The position numbers were made by a program, and so were the translations under genes. Positions 1 through 10,960 of a DNA stretch of 64,000 nt are shown here, piece after piece (within the stretch, counting starts at the first letter, position 1; every line of letters starts with the position of its first letter). Source of the DNA: Microlunatus sagamiharensis (GTDB lineage Bacteria > Actinomycetota > Actinomycetes > Propionibacteriales > Propionibacteriaceae); NCBI RefSeq assembly GCF_900105785.1, contig NZ_LT629799.1:248001-312000 (forward strand). Direction: 5' to 3'. The notes beneath the pieces were generated by a model. The model searched no databases and was not told the origin of the DNA. It saw nothing but the letters and a program-made list of their open reading frames with translations.

Positions 1-612
<612 letters not shown>

Positions 613-680
613 TTATCGTGCGCCCGGCGCGGCCCCCGTGGGCGCTCGGCGCGACCGGCCTCCGTGCGACCTCTCCCGAG

Positions 681-747
681 ACCGCCGAGCGGTAGGTTGC
701 AGCGCCTTCCCGGGCCCAGATCGCGCCGCAACCTACCGCTCGGCGGT
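681..747. repeat. Long inverted repeat (20-bp perfect arms), copy 1 of the GGTAGGTTGC family
   Basis: Bases 681-700 (ACCGCCGAGCGGTAGGTTGC) and 728-747 are perfect reverse complements separated by 27 bases. The inner part of the arm recurs at 16280-16328. It lies in the 326-bp gap between the end of ugd and the start of icd, where I see no gene. It may act as a terminator for ugd or as a mobile-type palindromic repeat. Confidence 0.85.
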
Positions 748-774
748 GGTTCGGGAGCGCGCTCGCCCCGGCGG

Positions 775-835
775 GACCACTGGTCAGCAGTGGTCCGCAG
801 CGGCGTCCGATTCGACTCAGAAGTGACCAGTGGTC
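775..835. repeat. Second inverted repeat (12-bp arms) in the ugd-icd gap
   Basis: GACCACTGGTCA at 775-786 is mirrored exactly by TGACCAGTGGTC at 824-835. A further CAGTGGTC at 788-795 could compete for pairing. The sequence is unrelated to the neighbouring palindrome at 681-747. It lies 3' of ugd, so transcription termination is the simplest role. Confidence 0.7.
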
Positions 836-902
836 AGCCAGGGGGGCTGGTGCCGCGTGGACCCAGCCCTCGCCAGACGGGGCGCGGCGACCCGACCCCG
901 GT

Positions 903-925
903 CCGCGTCCGAGCGAAGCGAGGAC
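903..925. repeat. Dispersed GAGCGnAGCGAGGAC element, copy 1 (tail only)
   Basis: A 23-base element ending GAGCGAAGCGAGGAC lies 4 bases from the ugd stop codon. A copy with one mismatch lies at 58259-58281 and a more diverged one at 48334-48356. All three sit within about 12 bases of the 3' end of a minus-strand gene. The central bases form a short GTCC...GGAC stem. Confidence 0.7.
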
Positions 926-929
926 CACG

Positions 930-2246
930 TCACATCGTGGCGGCGCGGCCGATCTGCACGACCTTCCAGCCAGCGTTGCGCCAGGTGGGGGCGTGGAGCT
1001 TGAGGCGGGCGTCGATGAGGACCTTGGCCTTGACCAGGTCAGCGAACTTCTCCGGGTCGAGCTGGCGGAACTCGGGCCACTCGGTCAGGTGCAGGACGAC
1101 CTCGGCGCCGAGCATGGCCTGCTCGACGCTGGCGACCTGGGTGAACCCCTCGCGCGGCGGGAGCCGGGCCTCGGGGTCGTAGATCCGCACGTCGGCGCCC
1201 GCCGCGTGGAGCCGGTCGGCCACCGTGAGGGCGGGGGAGTTGCGGGTGTCGTCGGTCCCCGGCTTGAAGGCGGCGCCGAGGACGGCGATGCGCTTGCCGG
1301 TCACGTCGCCGCCGGCCTGCTCGATGGCGAGGTCGGCGATCTCGGTGCGCTGGCCGTCGTTGATGGCCTCGACGGCGTGGATGAAGTCGGACAGGACGTT
1401 CACGCCGAGCTCGTCGGCCCGGTAGGCCAGCGCGGCGATGTCCTTGGGCAGGCAGCCGCCGCCGAAGCCGAGGCCGGCGTTGAGGAACTCGCGGCCGATG
1501 CGGTTGTCGAAGCCGATCGCGTCGGCGAGGAGCGTGACGTCGCCGCCTGCGGCCTGGCACATCTGCGCCATCGCGTTGATGAAGCTGATCTTGGTGGCGA
1601 GGAAGGAGTTCGCCGCGACCTTGATCAGCTCGGCCGTGGCGATGTCGCAGCGCACGACCGGGGTGCGGTCGCTGATCGGCAGGGCGTACACCTCGTCGAG
1701 CACCTCGAGCGCGTGCCGGGAGTGCGTGCCGAAGACCAGGCGGTCCGGGTGCAGGGTGTCCTCGACCGCGTACGCCTCGCGCAGGAACTCCGGGTTCCAC
1801 GCGACCTCGACCGCGTCGCCGGCCGGCGCGAGCCCACGGATCCGGGCCTCGAGCGCCATCGCGGTGCCGACCGGGACCGTGGACTTGCCGACGACCAGGC
1901 ACGGCTCGGTCAGCAGCGGCGCGAGGCTCTCGACCGCGGCGTGCAGCTGGCTCAGGTCGGCCGCACCGTTGGCCTGCGACGGCGTCCCGAGCGCGAGGAA
2001 GTGCACGTCGGCCCAGTCGGCGATCTGGGTGTAGTCGGTCGTGAACCGCAGCCGCCCGGTCGCCGTGTGCTTCTCGAGCAGCGGCTCGAGCCCGACCTCG
2101 AAGATGTGGGACTGGCCGGCGTTGAGGACCTTGACCTTGTCCTCGTCGATGTCGATGCCGATCACCTCGTGACCGAACTCGGCCATCCCGGCCGCGTGCG
2201 TCGCACCGAGGTAGCTGGTGCCGATGACGCTGACACGAAGAGTCAT
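930..2246 (-). CDS. ugd: UDP-glucose 6-dehydrogenase
   Basis: A 438-residue enzyme that oxidises UDP-glucose to UDP-glucuronate with two NAD, feeding capsule or exopolysaccharide synthesis. The N-terminal Rossmann fold begins VSVIGTSYLGATHAAG with the acidic IDID end of beta-2. The central helix carries ELIKVAANSFLATKISFIN, and the catalytic cysteine lies in GFGGGCLPKD. The C-terminal UDP-binding domain holds the GAAFKPGTDDTRNSP motif. ATG 2246 is chosen over ATG 2255 because a GAGGA Shine-Dalgarno stands 8 bases before it. It is transcribed alone, divergently from the gene at 2476. A related nucleotide-sugar dehydrogenase cannot be excluded, but UGD fits best. Confidence 0.92.
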   Translation of the reverse strand: MTLRVSVIGTSYLGATHAAGMAEFGHEVIGIDIDEDKVKVLNAGQSHIFEVGLEPLLEKHTATGRLRFTTDYTQIADWADVHFLALGTPSQANGAADLSQLHAAVESLAPLLTEPCLVVGKSTVPVGTAMALEARIRGLAPAGDAVEVAWNPEFLREAYAVEDTLHPDRLVFGTHSRHALEVLDEVYALPISDRTPVVRCDIATAELIKVAANSFLATKISFINAMAQMCQAAGGDVTLLADAIGFDNRIGREFLNAGLGFGGGCLPKDIAALAYRADELGVNVLSDFIHAVEAINDGQRTEIADLAIEQAGGDVTGKRIAVLGAAFKPGTDDTRNSPALTVADRLHAAGADVRIYDPEARLPPREGFTQVASVEQAMLGAEVVLHLTEWPEFRQLDPEKFADLVKAKVLIDARLKLHAPTWRNAGWKVVQIGRAATM

Positions 2247-2475
2247 GCGCGGCATCCTCGCACGCGCGCGCCCGCCTCCCGCGTGTCCGAACGGCCCCGC
2301 GGGGGCGTGGCGGGTGACGCGACGACGAACTTCTCGTGAACGGCATCGACCGCGCGGACCCGCGCGTTGCACCCGCAGATGGGTCACCATGGACGTGGCC
2401 CGATCCACCCGACAGGAGCACTGCGAAGCCCGTGACCAGACGCCCGACCCACCGAGCGCCCTCGAGCAGCACCGC

Positions 2476-4854
2476 ATGAGCTCCACCCTGTCCGACGTCC
2501 TCGTCGTCCTCGTCCTGATCCTGGTCGGCTCGGTGTTCGTCGCCGCCGAGATGTCGCTGGTGTCCCTGCGCGACAGCCAGGTCAAGCAGATGGCGCACCA
2601 GGGACGCCGCGGCCAGGCGGTCGCGCGGCTCAACGACAACCCGAACCGCTTCCTCTCCGCCGTGCAGATCGGGGTGACCCTCACCGGCTTCCTCAGCGCG
2701 GCGTTCGGCGGCGCGACGCTGGAGGAGTCCGTCTCACCGCTGCTGGTGCGCTGGTTCGGCCTCGACCCCGACGTCGCCGGGACCATCTCGTTGGTCGTCA
2801 TCACGATCCTCATCTCCTACGTCTCGATCGTGGTCGGGGAGCTCACGGCCAAGCGGCTCGCGCTGCAGCGCACCGAGGCCTTCGCCCTGGCGCTGGCCCC
2901 GATGGTCGACGTCGTCGCCAAGGTGCTGCGCCCGGTGATCTGGCTGCTGGGCGCGTCGACGAACCTCCTCGTCAAGCTCCTCGGCGGGGACCCGACCGCG
3001 GGGCGCGAGGAGGTCAGCGACGAGGAGATCCGCGCGCTGGTCAGCGGCTCGACGACGCTCGGCGCCGAGGAGCGGCGGATCGTGGACGACGTCTTCGACG
3101 CCGGCGACCGCAACCTGCGCGAGGTGATGCTGCCGCGCACCGAGGTCGACTTCCTCTCCGGCGACATGCCGGCCCACCGCGCCGTGCGCGAGCTGGCGCG
3201 CTCGCCGCACTCGCGCTACCCCGTCACGGGGGAGTCGGCCGACGACATCCTCGGCTTCGTGCACGTGCGCGACCTGCTCGACCCCGACGTCAGCAGCAGC
3301 GGCACGCGGCTGTCGGAGATCGTGCGCCCGGTGGTCCGCATGCCCGACACGGTGCGGGTGCTCCACGCGCTGTCGGAGATGCGGCGCGACCGCTCGCACC
3401 TCGCGATCGTCGTCGACGAGTACGGCGGCACCGCGGGCATCGTGACGATGGAGGACCTCGTCGAGGAGCTCGTCGGGGACATCACCGACGAGTACGACGT
3501 CGTGGAGGCCGAGCGCCCGGGCATCCGGGGCGACCTGAGCCTGGACGGGCTGACGACGGTGGAGGAGTTCGAGGACCTCACCGGCCTCGGGCTCGAGGAC
3601 GGCCCGTACGACACCCTGGCCGGCTTCTTCATGGCGCGTCTCGGGCAGCTGCCCGCGGTGGGCGACGTCGTGGTGGCCGAGGGCCGCCGCAACGACGACG
3701 ACGAGGCCGACCCGGTGCGCGTCGAGCTGAAGGTGACCGAGCTCGACGGCCGCCGCGCCGCCCGCTTCGTGGCGCACCTCCTCGACGGCGGCGAGTTCAC
3801 CCCCGCCCCGAGTGAGCCGCCCGAGGACGTCAGCATGAGCGCAGCCGTCGCCTCCCGCACGCCGGCGCGGGCCGGTGCCGGACGCCTCGGGCTCGCCCAG
3901 ATCACCGCGGCCGCGGTGCTCTGGGGGACCGCCGGGGTCGTCGCCGCCCTGGTGCACCGCTCGACCGGGCTCGGCCCGCTCGAGATCAGCTTCTGGCGCC
4001 TGGCCGTGTCGGCGGCGGTGATGCTCCTCATCGCGCTGCCGCGGTTCAGGACCGTGCTCGTCGCCGCCCGCCGGGACCCGGGCCCGCTCGCCCTGGCCGG
4101 GGCGGCGCTGGCCGCCTACCAGGGCCTGTACTTCCTCTCGGTCACCACCGCGGGCGTCAACGTCGCGACGATGGTCAGCCTCGGCACCGCACCCGTGGTG
4201 GCGTCGCTGTGGGAGGCGCTGCGCGGGCGCCGCGCGCCCGGGGTGCGGCAGGGCGCCGTCCTGGTGGTGGCGGTCGCCGGCCTGGTGCTCGTCGCCGGCG
4301 GGCACGGCGGACCGGCCGGCCCGCAGCAGGGGCTCGGGGTGCTGGCGGCGGTCGGTTCCGGCGCCGTCTACGGCGGCAGCACGGTCCTCGGGCGCCACCT
4401 CGCCCAGCACACGCCCGCCGTCGCCATGACCACGCTGACCTCGGTCGTCGGCGCCGCCTGCCTGGCGCCCTTCGCCCTGCTGGCGGGACCGGCGGTCGTC
4501 CCCGCCGACCCGCCGCTCCCGCTCTGGGCGGCCTGGGCCGGGATCGGGGCGATGGGCGCGCTCGCGACCGCCGTGGCGTACGTGCTCTTCAACCGCGGCC
4601 TGCGCGGTACGCCGAGCAGCGTGGCCGCGGTGCTGACCCTGGTCGAACCGCTGACCGCGGCCGTGCTCGCGGTGGGCGTGCTCGGCGAGCCGGTGGGCGT
4701 GGCCACGCTCGTCGGGGCCGGCCTGCTGCTCGGGGCGGTGGCGGTGCTCTACCTCGCGCCCGGCGCCCGGGACGTGGGCACCGCCGGCGGTGCTCCGTCC
4801 GGGGCGCCCCCCACCGTGGCCGAGGACGACCTCACGGCTCCGACGTCGGGCTGA
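2476..4854 (+). CDS. CNNM/CorC-type CBS-domain membrane protein apparently fused to an EamA/DMT exporter
   Basis: One uninterrupted frame of 792 residues joins two normally separate proteins. Residues 1-453 form a hemolysin C/CorC family protein: a DUF21 (CNNM) membrane domain with three or four hydrophobic helices, a CBS pair (from about residue 200 through [29 protein letters not shown]) and a C-terminal CorC_HlyC transporter-associated domain. Such proteins are linked to Mg2+ or Co2+ efflux. Residues 454-792 form a ten-helix drug/metabolite exporter with two EamA repeats. No stop codon separates them, but ATG 3835 has its own GAGGA sequence. The whole could be a true fusion, a lost stop, or a sequencing indel. 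ATG 2476 overlaps the stop of a possible 15-codon ORF that starts at 2432. Confidence 0.8.
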   Translation: MSSTLSDVLVVLVLILVGSVFVAAEMSLVSLRDSQVKQMAHQGRRGQAVARLNDNPNRFLSAVQIGVTLTGFLSAAFGGATLEESVSPLLVRWFGLDPDVAGTISLVVITILISYVSIVVGELTAKRLALQRTEAFALALAPMVDVVAKVLRPVIWLLGASTNLLVKLLGGDPTAGREEVSDEEIRALVSGSTTLGAEERRIVDDVFDAGDRNLREVMLPRTEVDFLSGDMPAHRAVRELARSPHSRYPVTGESADDILGFVHVRDLLDPDVSSSGTRLSEIVRPVVRMPDTVRVLHALSEMRRDRSHLAIVVDEYGGTAGIVTMEDLVEELVGDITDEYDVVEAERPGIRGDLSLDGLTTVEEFEDLTGLGLEDGPYDTLAGFFMARLGQLPAVGDVVVAEGRRNDDDEADPVRVELKVTELDGRRAARFVAHLLDGGEFTPAPSEPPEDVSMSAAVASRTPARAGAGRLGLAQITAAAVLWGTAGVVAALVHRSTGLGPLEISFWRLAVSAAVMLLIALPRFRTVLVAARRDPGPLALAGAALAAYQGLYFLSVTTAGVNVATMVSLGTAPVVASLWEALRGRRAPGVRQGAVLVVAVAGLVLVAGGHGGPAGPQQGLGVLAAVGSGAVYGGSTVLGRHLAQHTPAVAMTTLTSVVGAACLAPFALLAGPAVVPADPPLPLWAAWAGIGAMGALATAVAYVLFNRGLRGTPSSVAAVLTLVEPLTAAVLAVGVLGEPVGVATLVGAGLLLGAVAVLYLAPGARDVGTAGGAPSGAPPTVAEDDLTAPTSG
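3823..3837 (+). other. Possible internal ribosome binding site and start for the EamA half
   Basis: GAGGA at 3823-3827, seven bases, then ATG at 3835, in frame with the upstream CorC part. Initiation here would give a free 339-residue EamA transporter, the usual size for that family. This is why the fusion should be treated with caution. Confidence 0.5.
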
Positions 4855-4890
4855 GCACCGCGCGTACCCATGTCCACCAGGCGCGACGAC

Positions 4891-6795
4891 CTACCCGAGG
4901 CGCTCGTCCTTGTAGCACCAGCGCCAGTCCTCGCCGGGCTCGAAGGAGCGCATCACGGGGTGGTGGGTGGAGTGGAAGTGCTTGTCGGCGTGCCGGCCGA
5001 CCGAGCTGTCGCAGCAGCCGACGTTGCCGCACTCCAGGCAGATGCGCAGGTGGACCGGCGTGAGGCCCTCCCGGACGCAGTCGAGGCAGCGGCCGTCGCC
5101 GTCCGGCTCGACCTCGGGCGGTGCGTCGGCGAGGTGCTGGCAGGGGCCGATGGGGTCGACCGGCGTCCGGACGTCGGAGTTGATCTGGTCGATGCGGTCG
5201 GCCCGGTCGGTGGCGATGGTGAGCATCGACTCCTCGATGTCGAAGGAGTCGAGCACCTCCTCGACGACCTCGTGGTCGACCGTGCCGTTGGAGCGGACCT
5301 TGAGCACCGCGTCGCGCTGCACCTGGAGGGTCTCCAGCCGCAGCCGGCGGTAGGTCTCGGCCGGGGTCTCGCCGTTGCTGTGGTCGCCGAGGCGCTCCCA
5401 GAGGCGCTCGGGCCCCGACGAGATCCGGTCCCGCACCCGCTCGACCGCGTCGGGGTTGTCGTCGGACCCGCTCAGGTCGTCCAGGGCCTTGAGCGCCGCC
5501 GTCGTCGACGTGGTCAGCACGGTGGCCGCCTGGAGGGCGTCGGAGCGCGCGTCCGGCGCGCGCAGCTTGAGCGCCCGGACGAGCGGCGGCAGGGTCAGCC
5601 CCTGCAGCAGCAGCGTCCCGAAGGTGACGACCATGGCCGCGAAGATCAGCACCTCCCGCGACTCGACCTCCGGCGGGATCAGCAGCACGGTCGCCAGCGT
5701 GACGACGCCGCGCAGGCCGGCCCAGCCGACGACCAGCGTGGCCTGCCAGGGGACCTCGACCTCCTCGCCCTCGTCGCGGTGCCGACGGAACAGCGAGATC
5801 CTCATCAGGAAGACCCACACCATCCGCAGCACGATCACGGTGACGAAGACGGCGACGCACAGGCCCGCGATCTGACCCCCCGACAGCGGCGACTCCGCCA
5901 GCGCGGCCACGATCCGGCGCGCCTGGAGGCCGATGAGCAGGAAGACGGTGTTCTCCAGCAGGAACTGGATGGTGCTCCAGTTGATCCGTTCGTTCAGCCG
6001 GCTCTGACCCGTCTGGATGACCTGGCTCTTGTGCCCGAGCAGCAGGCCGGCGGTGACGACGGCGATCACGCCGGACCCGTGCAGCTCGTGGTAGCCGATC
6101 TCCTCGGCGGGCAGGTAGGCCGCGAACGGGACCATGAACGAGATGGCGGTGTCGTAGACGGCGTTGCGCACCCGGCGCCTGATCAGCACCGCGAGCAGCC
6201 CCACGGCCAGGCCCACCGCGACGCCACCGACCAGGGCGATCAGGAAGCCGACGCCCGCGTCGAAGGCGGAGAACTGGCCCACGGCGATGGCGGCCAGGGC
6301 CACGCGCAGGCAGGTGATGGCCGTCGCGTCGTTGACCAGCGACTCGCCCTCCAGGATCGTCACGACCTGTCGCGGCAGGCCGATCCGGCGGGCGATCGAG
6401 GTCGCGGCCACCGCGTCCGGCGGCGCGACGACGGCGCCGAGGGCCAGGGCGACGGCGAAGCTCACCGGCAGCAGCGCCCAGGTGACGAGGGCGACGCCGA
6501 GCGCGGTGATGAGGACGAGCAGGACCGACAGGTACGCGATCGGGCGCAGGTTGTGCCGGAAGTCGAGGATCGAGGTCCGGATCGCCGCCGAGTAGAGCAG
6601 CGGCGGCAGGAAGCCCAGGAGCACGACCTCGCTGCTGAGCACGGGCTCGTCGATGAACGGGATGTACGACGCCCCGACCCCGACGACGAGCAGCAGCAGC
6701 GGGGCGGAGACCTTGATCTTGTCGGCCAGCCCGCTCACGGCGATGACCACCGCCACGAGGGCCAGGATCTCCAGAGCGATCTCCACGGCGCACAT
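4891..6795 (-). CDS. Na+/H+ antiporter (CPA1/NhaP) with C-terminal UBP-type zinc finger
   Basis: A 634-residue membrane protein. About twelve hydrophobic helices in the first 420 residues carry the CPA1 landmarks APPDAVAA and GESLVNDATA, the latter holding the Asn-Asp exchange site. A cytosolic helical region follows. The last 80 residues contain a cysteine/histidine pattern (CQHL, CLDC, CLECGNVGCC, GRHADKHFHSTHHP) that matches the ubiquitin-specific-protease type zinc finger. It probably exchanges Na+ for H+ in pH or salt homeostasis. ATG 6795 is chosen because the hydrophobic segment begins just after it. An ATG at 6876 would extend into the start region of the divergent gene. No strong Shine-Dalgarno is seen. 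Confidence 0.88.
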   Translation of the reverse strand: MCAVEIALEILALVAVVIAVSGLADKIKVSAPLLLLVVGVGASYIPFIDEPVLSSEVVLLGFLPPLLYSAAIRTSILDFRHNLRPIAYLSVLLVLITALGVALVTWALLPVSFAVALALGAVVAPPDAVAATSIARRIGLPRQVVTILEGESLVNDATAITCLRVALAAIAVGQFSAFDAGVGFLIALVGGVAVGLAVGLLAVLIRRRVRNAVYDTAISFMVPFAAYLPAEEIGYHELHGSGVIAVVTAGLLLGHKSQVIQTGQSRLNERINWSTIQFLLENTVFLLIGLQARRIVAALAESPLSGGQIAGLCVAVFVTVIVLRMVWVFLMRISLFRRHRDEGEEVEVPWQATLVVGWAGLRGVVTLATVLLIPPEVESREVLIFAAMVVTFGTLLLQGLTLPPLVRALKLRAPDARSDALQAATVLTTSTTAALKALDDLSGSDDNPDAVERVRDRISSGPERLWERLGDHSNGETPAETYRRLRLETLQVQRDAVLKVRSNGTVDHEVVEEVLDSFDIEESMLTIATDRADRIDQINSDVRTPVDPIGPCQHLADAPPEVEPDGDGRCLDCVREGLTPVHLRICLECGNVGCCDSSVGRHADKHFHSTHHPVMRSFEPGEDWRWCYKDERLG

Positions 6796-6878
6796 GCTGT
6801 CAGCCCGGGCAAGCGCCGCCGGCCCGCGACGAGACACCTCGCCCGCGCGCGGCTCAGTGGCGGTGGGACCATGCACCG

Positions 6879-8459
<1,581 letters not shown>

Positions 8460-8502
8460 CGACGAGCTCCGGGAGCGCCTGCGGGCCTGCCCCTCGACGC
8501 GC

Positions 8503-9396
8503 CTACAGCCCCGCGCGCTCCAGGGCCTCGTCGTAGAGCTCGAGGGCCTCGTCGGAGCTGACGCCGGCGGCGACGGCCTCGGTGTAGACGGACTCGATGG
8601 TCGGGGCGACCTCGGCGTAGCGGGCGTCCCAGCGCTCGGAGTCGACGCGCCAGTAGCCGAGCGTGCAGCAGTGGGTGCTCGGCCAGCGGCGGACGTGGCG
8701 CAGGTGCTTGCGGACCGCGCGCGAGGCCGCCGCCTCTCCGGCGAACCAGACGTAGCCCTGCCCCTCGGGGGCCTCGAAGTGCTCGACCGCCTCGGGCAGC
8801 CGGCTCGGGCCGACGTCGTTGCCCGAGCCCACGAGCCAGGTCCACGTCACCCGCCCGGCCGTGGCGACCTCGATGCGGTCGTCCTCGCCCGGGACCTCGA
8901 CGACCGCGTGGGCGCGGGTGCCCGGGGGCAGCTCCTCGACCGCGCGGGCGAGGGCGGGCAGGCCGGTCAGGTCGGCGGCGAGGAGCCGCCACGGGGCGTC
9001 GGCGGGCGGCTTGCACCAGCCCATCGCCTCGGTCAGGTAGATCACGTCACCCGGGCGTGCGGCCTGGGCCCAGGTCGAGGCGACCCCGCCCTCGTGCACC
9101 ACGAACTCGATGCTCATGAGCAGGCGCTCCGGGTCCCAGGCGCGCACGGTGTAGCTGCGCATCGGCGGCTGGTCGTCGGGGTCGGGGTAGTCCTGCGTGC
9201 CGTCCGGCATCGTCGTGGGCTCGACGACGGCGTCCGCGCCCGGCGCGGGCAGCACGAGCACGAGCCGCTCGTCGGGCAGCCCGCTGCTCGACCAGCCCCG
9301 CAGGCCCTCACCGCCGAGATCGACGCGCAGCAGGTGCGGCGTCAGCCGTCGCGTCGCAACGACCTCGGCGCGGTGGTAGACGTCGTAGTAGCCCAT
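8503..9396 (-). CDS. Siderophore-interacting FAD/NAD(P)H ferric reductase (SIP/ViuB family)
   Basis: A 297-residue cytosolic flavoprotein that releases iron from imported ferric siderophores by reduction. The FAD-binding barrel holds the diagnostic RSYTVR at residues 80-85. The NAD(P)H-binding SIP domain shows YVWFAGEAAASRAVRKHLR and the terminal GYWR motif. Its length is typical of the family. ATG 9396 is preceded by a GGGAGG sequence. An iron box at 9413-9431 lies just upstream, so expression should rise in iron starvation. No siderophore synthesis or uptake gene is adjacent. It converges on the mutase gene, with 43 bases between their ends. Confidence 0.92.
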   Translation of the reverse strand: MGYYDVYHRAEVVATRRLTPHLLRVDLGGEGLRGWSSSGLPDERLVLVLPAPGADAVVEPTTMPDGTQDYPDPDDQPPMRSYTVRAWDPERLLMSIEFVVHEGGVASTWAQAARPGDVIYLTEAMGWCKPPADAPWRLLAADLTGLPALARAVEELPPGTRAHAVVEVPGEDDRIEVATAGRVTWTWLVGSGNDVGPSRLPEAVEHFEAPEGQGYVWFAGEAAASRAVRKHLRHVRRWPSTHCCTLGYWRVDSERWDARYAEVAPTIESVYTEAVAAGVSSDEALELYDEALERAGL

Positions 9397-9412
9397 GAGC
9401 CCTCCCGTGGCT

Positions 9413-9431
9413 TGAGGTTAGGCAACCCTAA
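9413..9431 (-). promoter_or_regulatory. DtxR/IdeR-type iron box
   Basis: TGAGGTTAGGCAACCCTAA matches the actinobacterial iron-box consensus TTAGGTTAGGCTAACCTAA at 16 of 19 positions, counted by eye. It lies 16 bases upstream of the start of the siderophore-interacting protein gene, where an iron-loaded DtxR/IdeR repressor would block transcription. Confidence 0.8.
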
Positions 9432-9518
9432 CCGCCGCTGCGCCCTCCCGGAACCGTCACAGGGTCGTCACGCGAGCGGGCCCGCCGGCTGGGGGACCGC
9501 GTGCGAGACTGGACGGCG

Positions 9519-10766
9519 ATGTCTGCACCCGTCGACGACCACCTGCGCCGCGCCCGGATCGTCGCCGAGGTCGACGACCTGCACGAGCGTCTGATCGCCT
9601 TCCGCCGCGACGTGCACGCGCACCCCGAGGTCGGCAACGCCGAGCACCGCACGACCGCCAAGGTCGTCGAGGCGCTCGAGTCGTGCGGCCTGGTGGCCAA
9701 GGTCCTGCCCATCGGCACCGGCGCCTGGTGCGACGTCCTGCCGTACGGCGACGCGGGCGACGACGGTGACAGCGGCGCCGGCCTCGTGGGCCTGCGCGCC
9801 GACCTCGACGCCCTCCCGATCCCGGACGGCAGCGCGGTCGACTTCGCCTCGAAGGTCCCCGGCGTCGCGCACGCCTGCGGCCACGACGTGCACACGACCA
9901 TCGTGCTCGGCGTGGGCATGGTCCTCGCCCGGCTGCGCGAGGACGGCCTGCTGCGCCGCGGCGTGCGGCTGATCTTCCAGCCCGCGGAGGAGACCAGCCC
10001 CGGCGGTGCGGTCGACGCCATCGACGGCGGCGTGCTCACCGACGTCTCCGAGGTGTACGCGCTGCACTGCGACCCGCGCACCGACGCGGGGCAGATCGCC
10101 CTCAAGACCGGCCCTGTCACCTCCGCGGTGAGCCAGGTCAGCGTGATCCTCACCGGCGGTGGCGGCCACACCTCCCGGCCGCACCTCACGCAGGACGTCG
10201 TGGCCGCGCTCGGCACCCTGGTGACGCAGACCCAGCTCGTCTTCTCCCGCCGCGTCGACCCGCGCAGCGGCGTCTCGATGATGTGGGGCCGGATCACCGC
10301 CGGCTCGGCGCCGAACGCCATCCCCAGCAGCGGGCAGGTGCTCGGCACGCTGCGCGCCCTGACCACCGACGGCTGGGAGCAGGCGATGGCGCTCCTGCCC
10401 GAGGTCATCACCCAGATCGTCGCGCCCTTCGGCGTCGAGGCCCGGGTGACCATCAACGAGGGCACCCCGCCGGCGGTGAACACGCAGTCCGGTGTCGACC
10501 GGCTCACCGCCGCCGGGGAGGCGATGCTCGGCCCCGTCGGCGTCACCGCGACCGAGCAGTCGCTCGGCGGCGAGGACTTCTCCTGGATGCTCCAGCAGGT
10601 GCCCGGCGCGATGGCCCGCCTCGGGGTGCGGACCCCCGGCAGCGCCTCCTGGCCCGACATCCACCACCCGAGCTTCCGCGTCGACGAGAGCTGCATCGAC
10701 GTCGGCCTCAAGGTGCTCGCCGACGTCGCGAGCACGGTTCCGGCGCCGGTCGGCAGCCCGGCCTGA
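9519..10766 (+). CDS. M20-family amidohydrolase (hippurate/N-acyl-amino-acid hydrolase type)
   Basis: A 415-residue zinc amidohydrolase. Visible landmarks are RRDVHAHPEVG near residue 30, GLRADLDALPI, the metal-binding ACGHDVHTT, the catalytic glutamates in FQPAEET, and the lid-domain GGGGHTSRPH. This is the peptidase M20D pattern (AmhX, HipO, AbgA-like), which removes acyl or aminobenzoyl groups from amino acids. The true substrate cannot be told from sequence. ATG 9519 follows GAGACT by 8 bases; an in-frame GTG at 9501 is possible. M. tuberculosis has two M20 genes (amiA1, amiB1) near its nucleoside genes, so the neighbourhood agrees. There is no signal peptide. Confidence 0.88.
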   Translation: MSAPVDDHLRRARIVAEVDDLHERLIAFRRDVHAHPEVGNAEHRTTAKVVEALESCGLVAKVLPIGTGAWCDVLPYGDAGDDGDSGAGLVGLRADLDALPIPDGSAVDFASKVPGVAHACGHDVHTTIVLGVGMVLARLREDGLLRRGVRLIFQPAEETSPGGAVDAIDGGVLTDVSEVYALHCDPRTDAGQIALKTGPVTSAVSQVSVILTGGGGHTSRPHLTQDVVAALGTLVTQTQLVFSRRVDPRSGVSMMWGRITAGSAPNAIPSSGQVLGTLRALTTDGWEQAMALLPEVITQIVAPFGVEARVTINEGTPPAVNTQSGVDRLTAAGEAMLGPVGVTATEQSLGGEDFSWMLQQVPGAMARLGVRTPGSASWPDIHHPSFRVDESCIDVGLKVLADVASTVPAPVGSPA

Positions 10767-10843
10767 GCCGGACGGGAGAGTCCGCGCCCCGTCGTAACGC
10801 GATGGTGACCCTCAGGATTCGAGGTCGGGGGGTGGGCAGGCAC

Positions 10844-10849
10844 TAGAGT
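10844..10849 (+). promoter_or_regulatory. Putative -10 hexamer (TAGAGT) of the nucleoside transporter operon
   Basis: TAGAGT lies about 112 bases before the BMP lipoprotein start and implies a leader of roughly 105 bases. No convincing -35 hexamer is seen at the standard distance. It is assigned by pattern only. Confidence 0.45.
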
Positions 10850-10876
10850 GCTCTGCGCCGGGCGACCCCTGGCGGC

Positions 10877-10910
10877 GCGAGGTTTCCTCGCCGCGGCCCT
10901 GCTGGGCCGC
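10877..10910 (+). promoter_or_regulatory. Two adjacent stem-loops in the leader of the nucleoside transporter operon
   Basis: GCGAGG-TTT-CCTCGC at 10877-10891 and GCGGCCC-TGCT-GGGCCGC at 10893-10910 are perfect 6-bp and 7-bp hairpins side by side in the presumed 5' leader. The second resembles an intrinsic terminator stem. They may form an attenuator or a structured leader, but I cannot match them to a known riboswitch class. Confidence 0.5.
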
Positions 10911-10960
10911 ACGATCTCTTGACGAGCGTGACACGCAGACCCGAACGAGGAGACCGTTCC

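Noticed and set aside
10861-10960. Assignment of the BMP operon leader to a purine or 2'-deoxyguanosine riboswitch
   Set aside because: I see hairpins but no conserved junction bases of any known purine riboswitch class, so it is only described as a structured leader.
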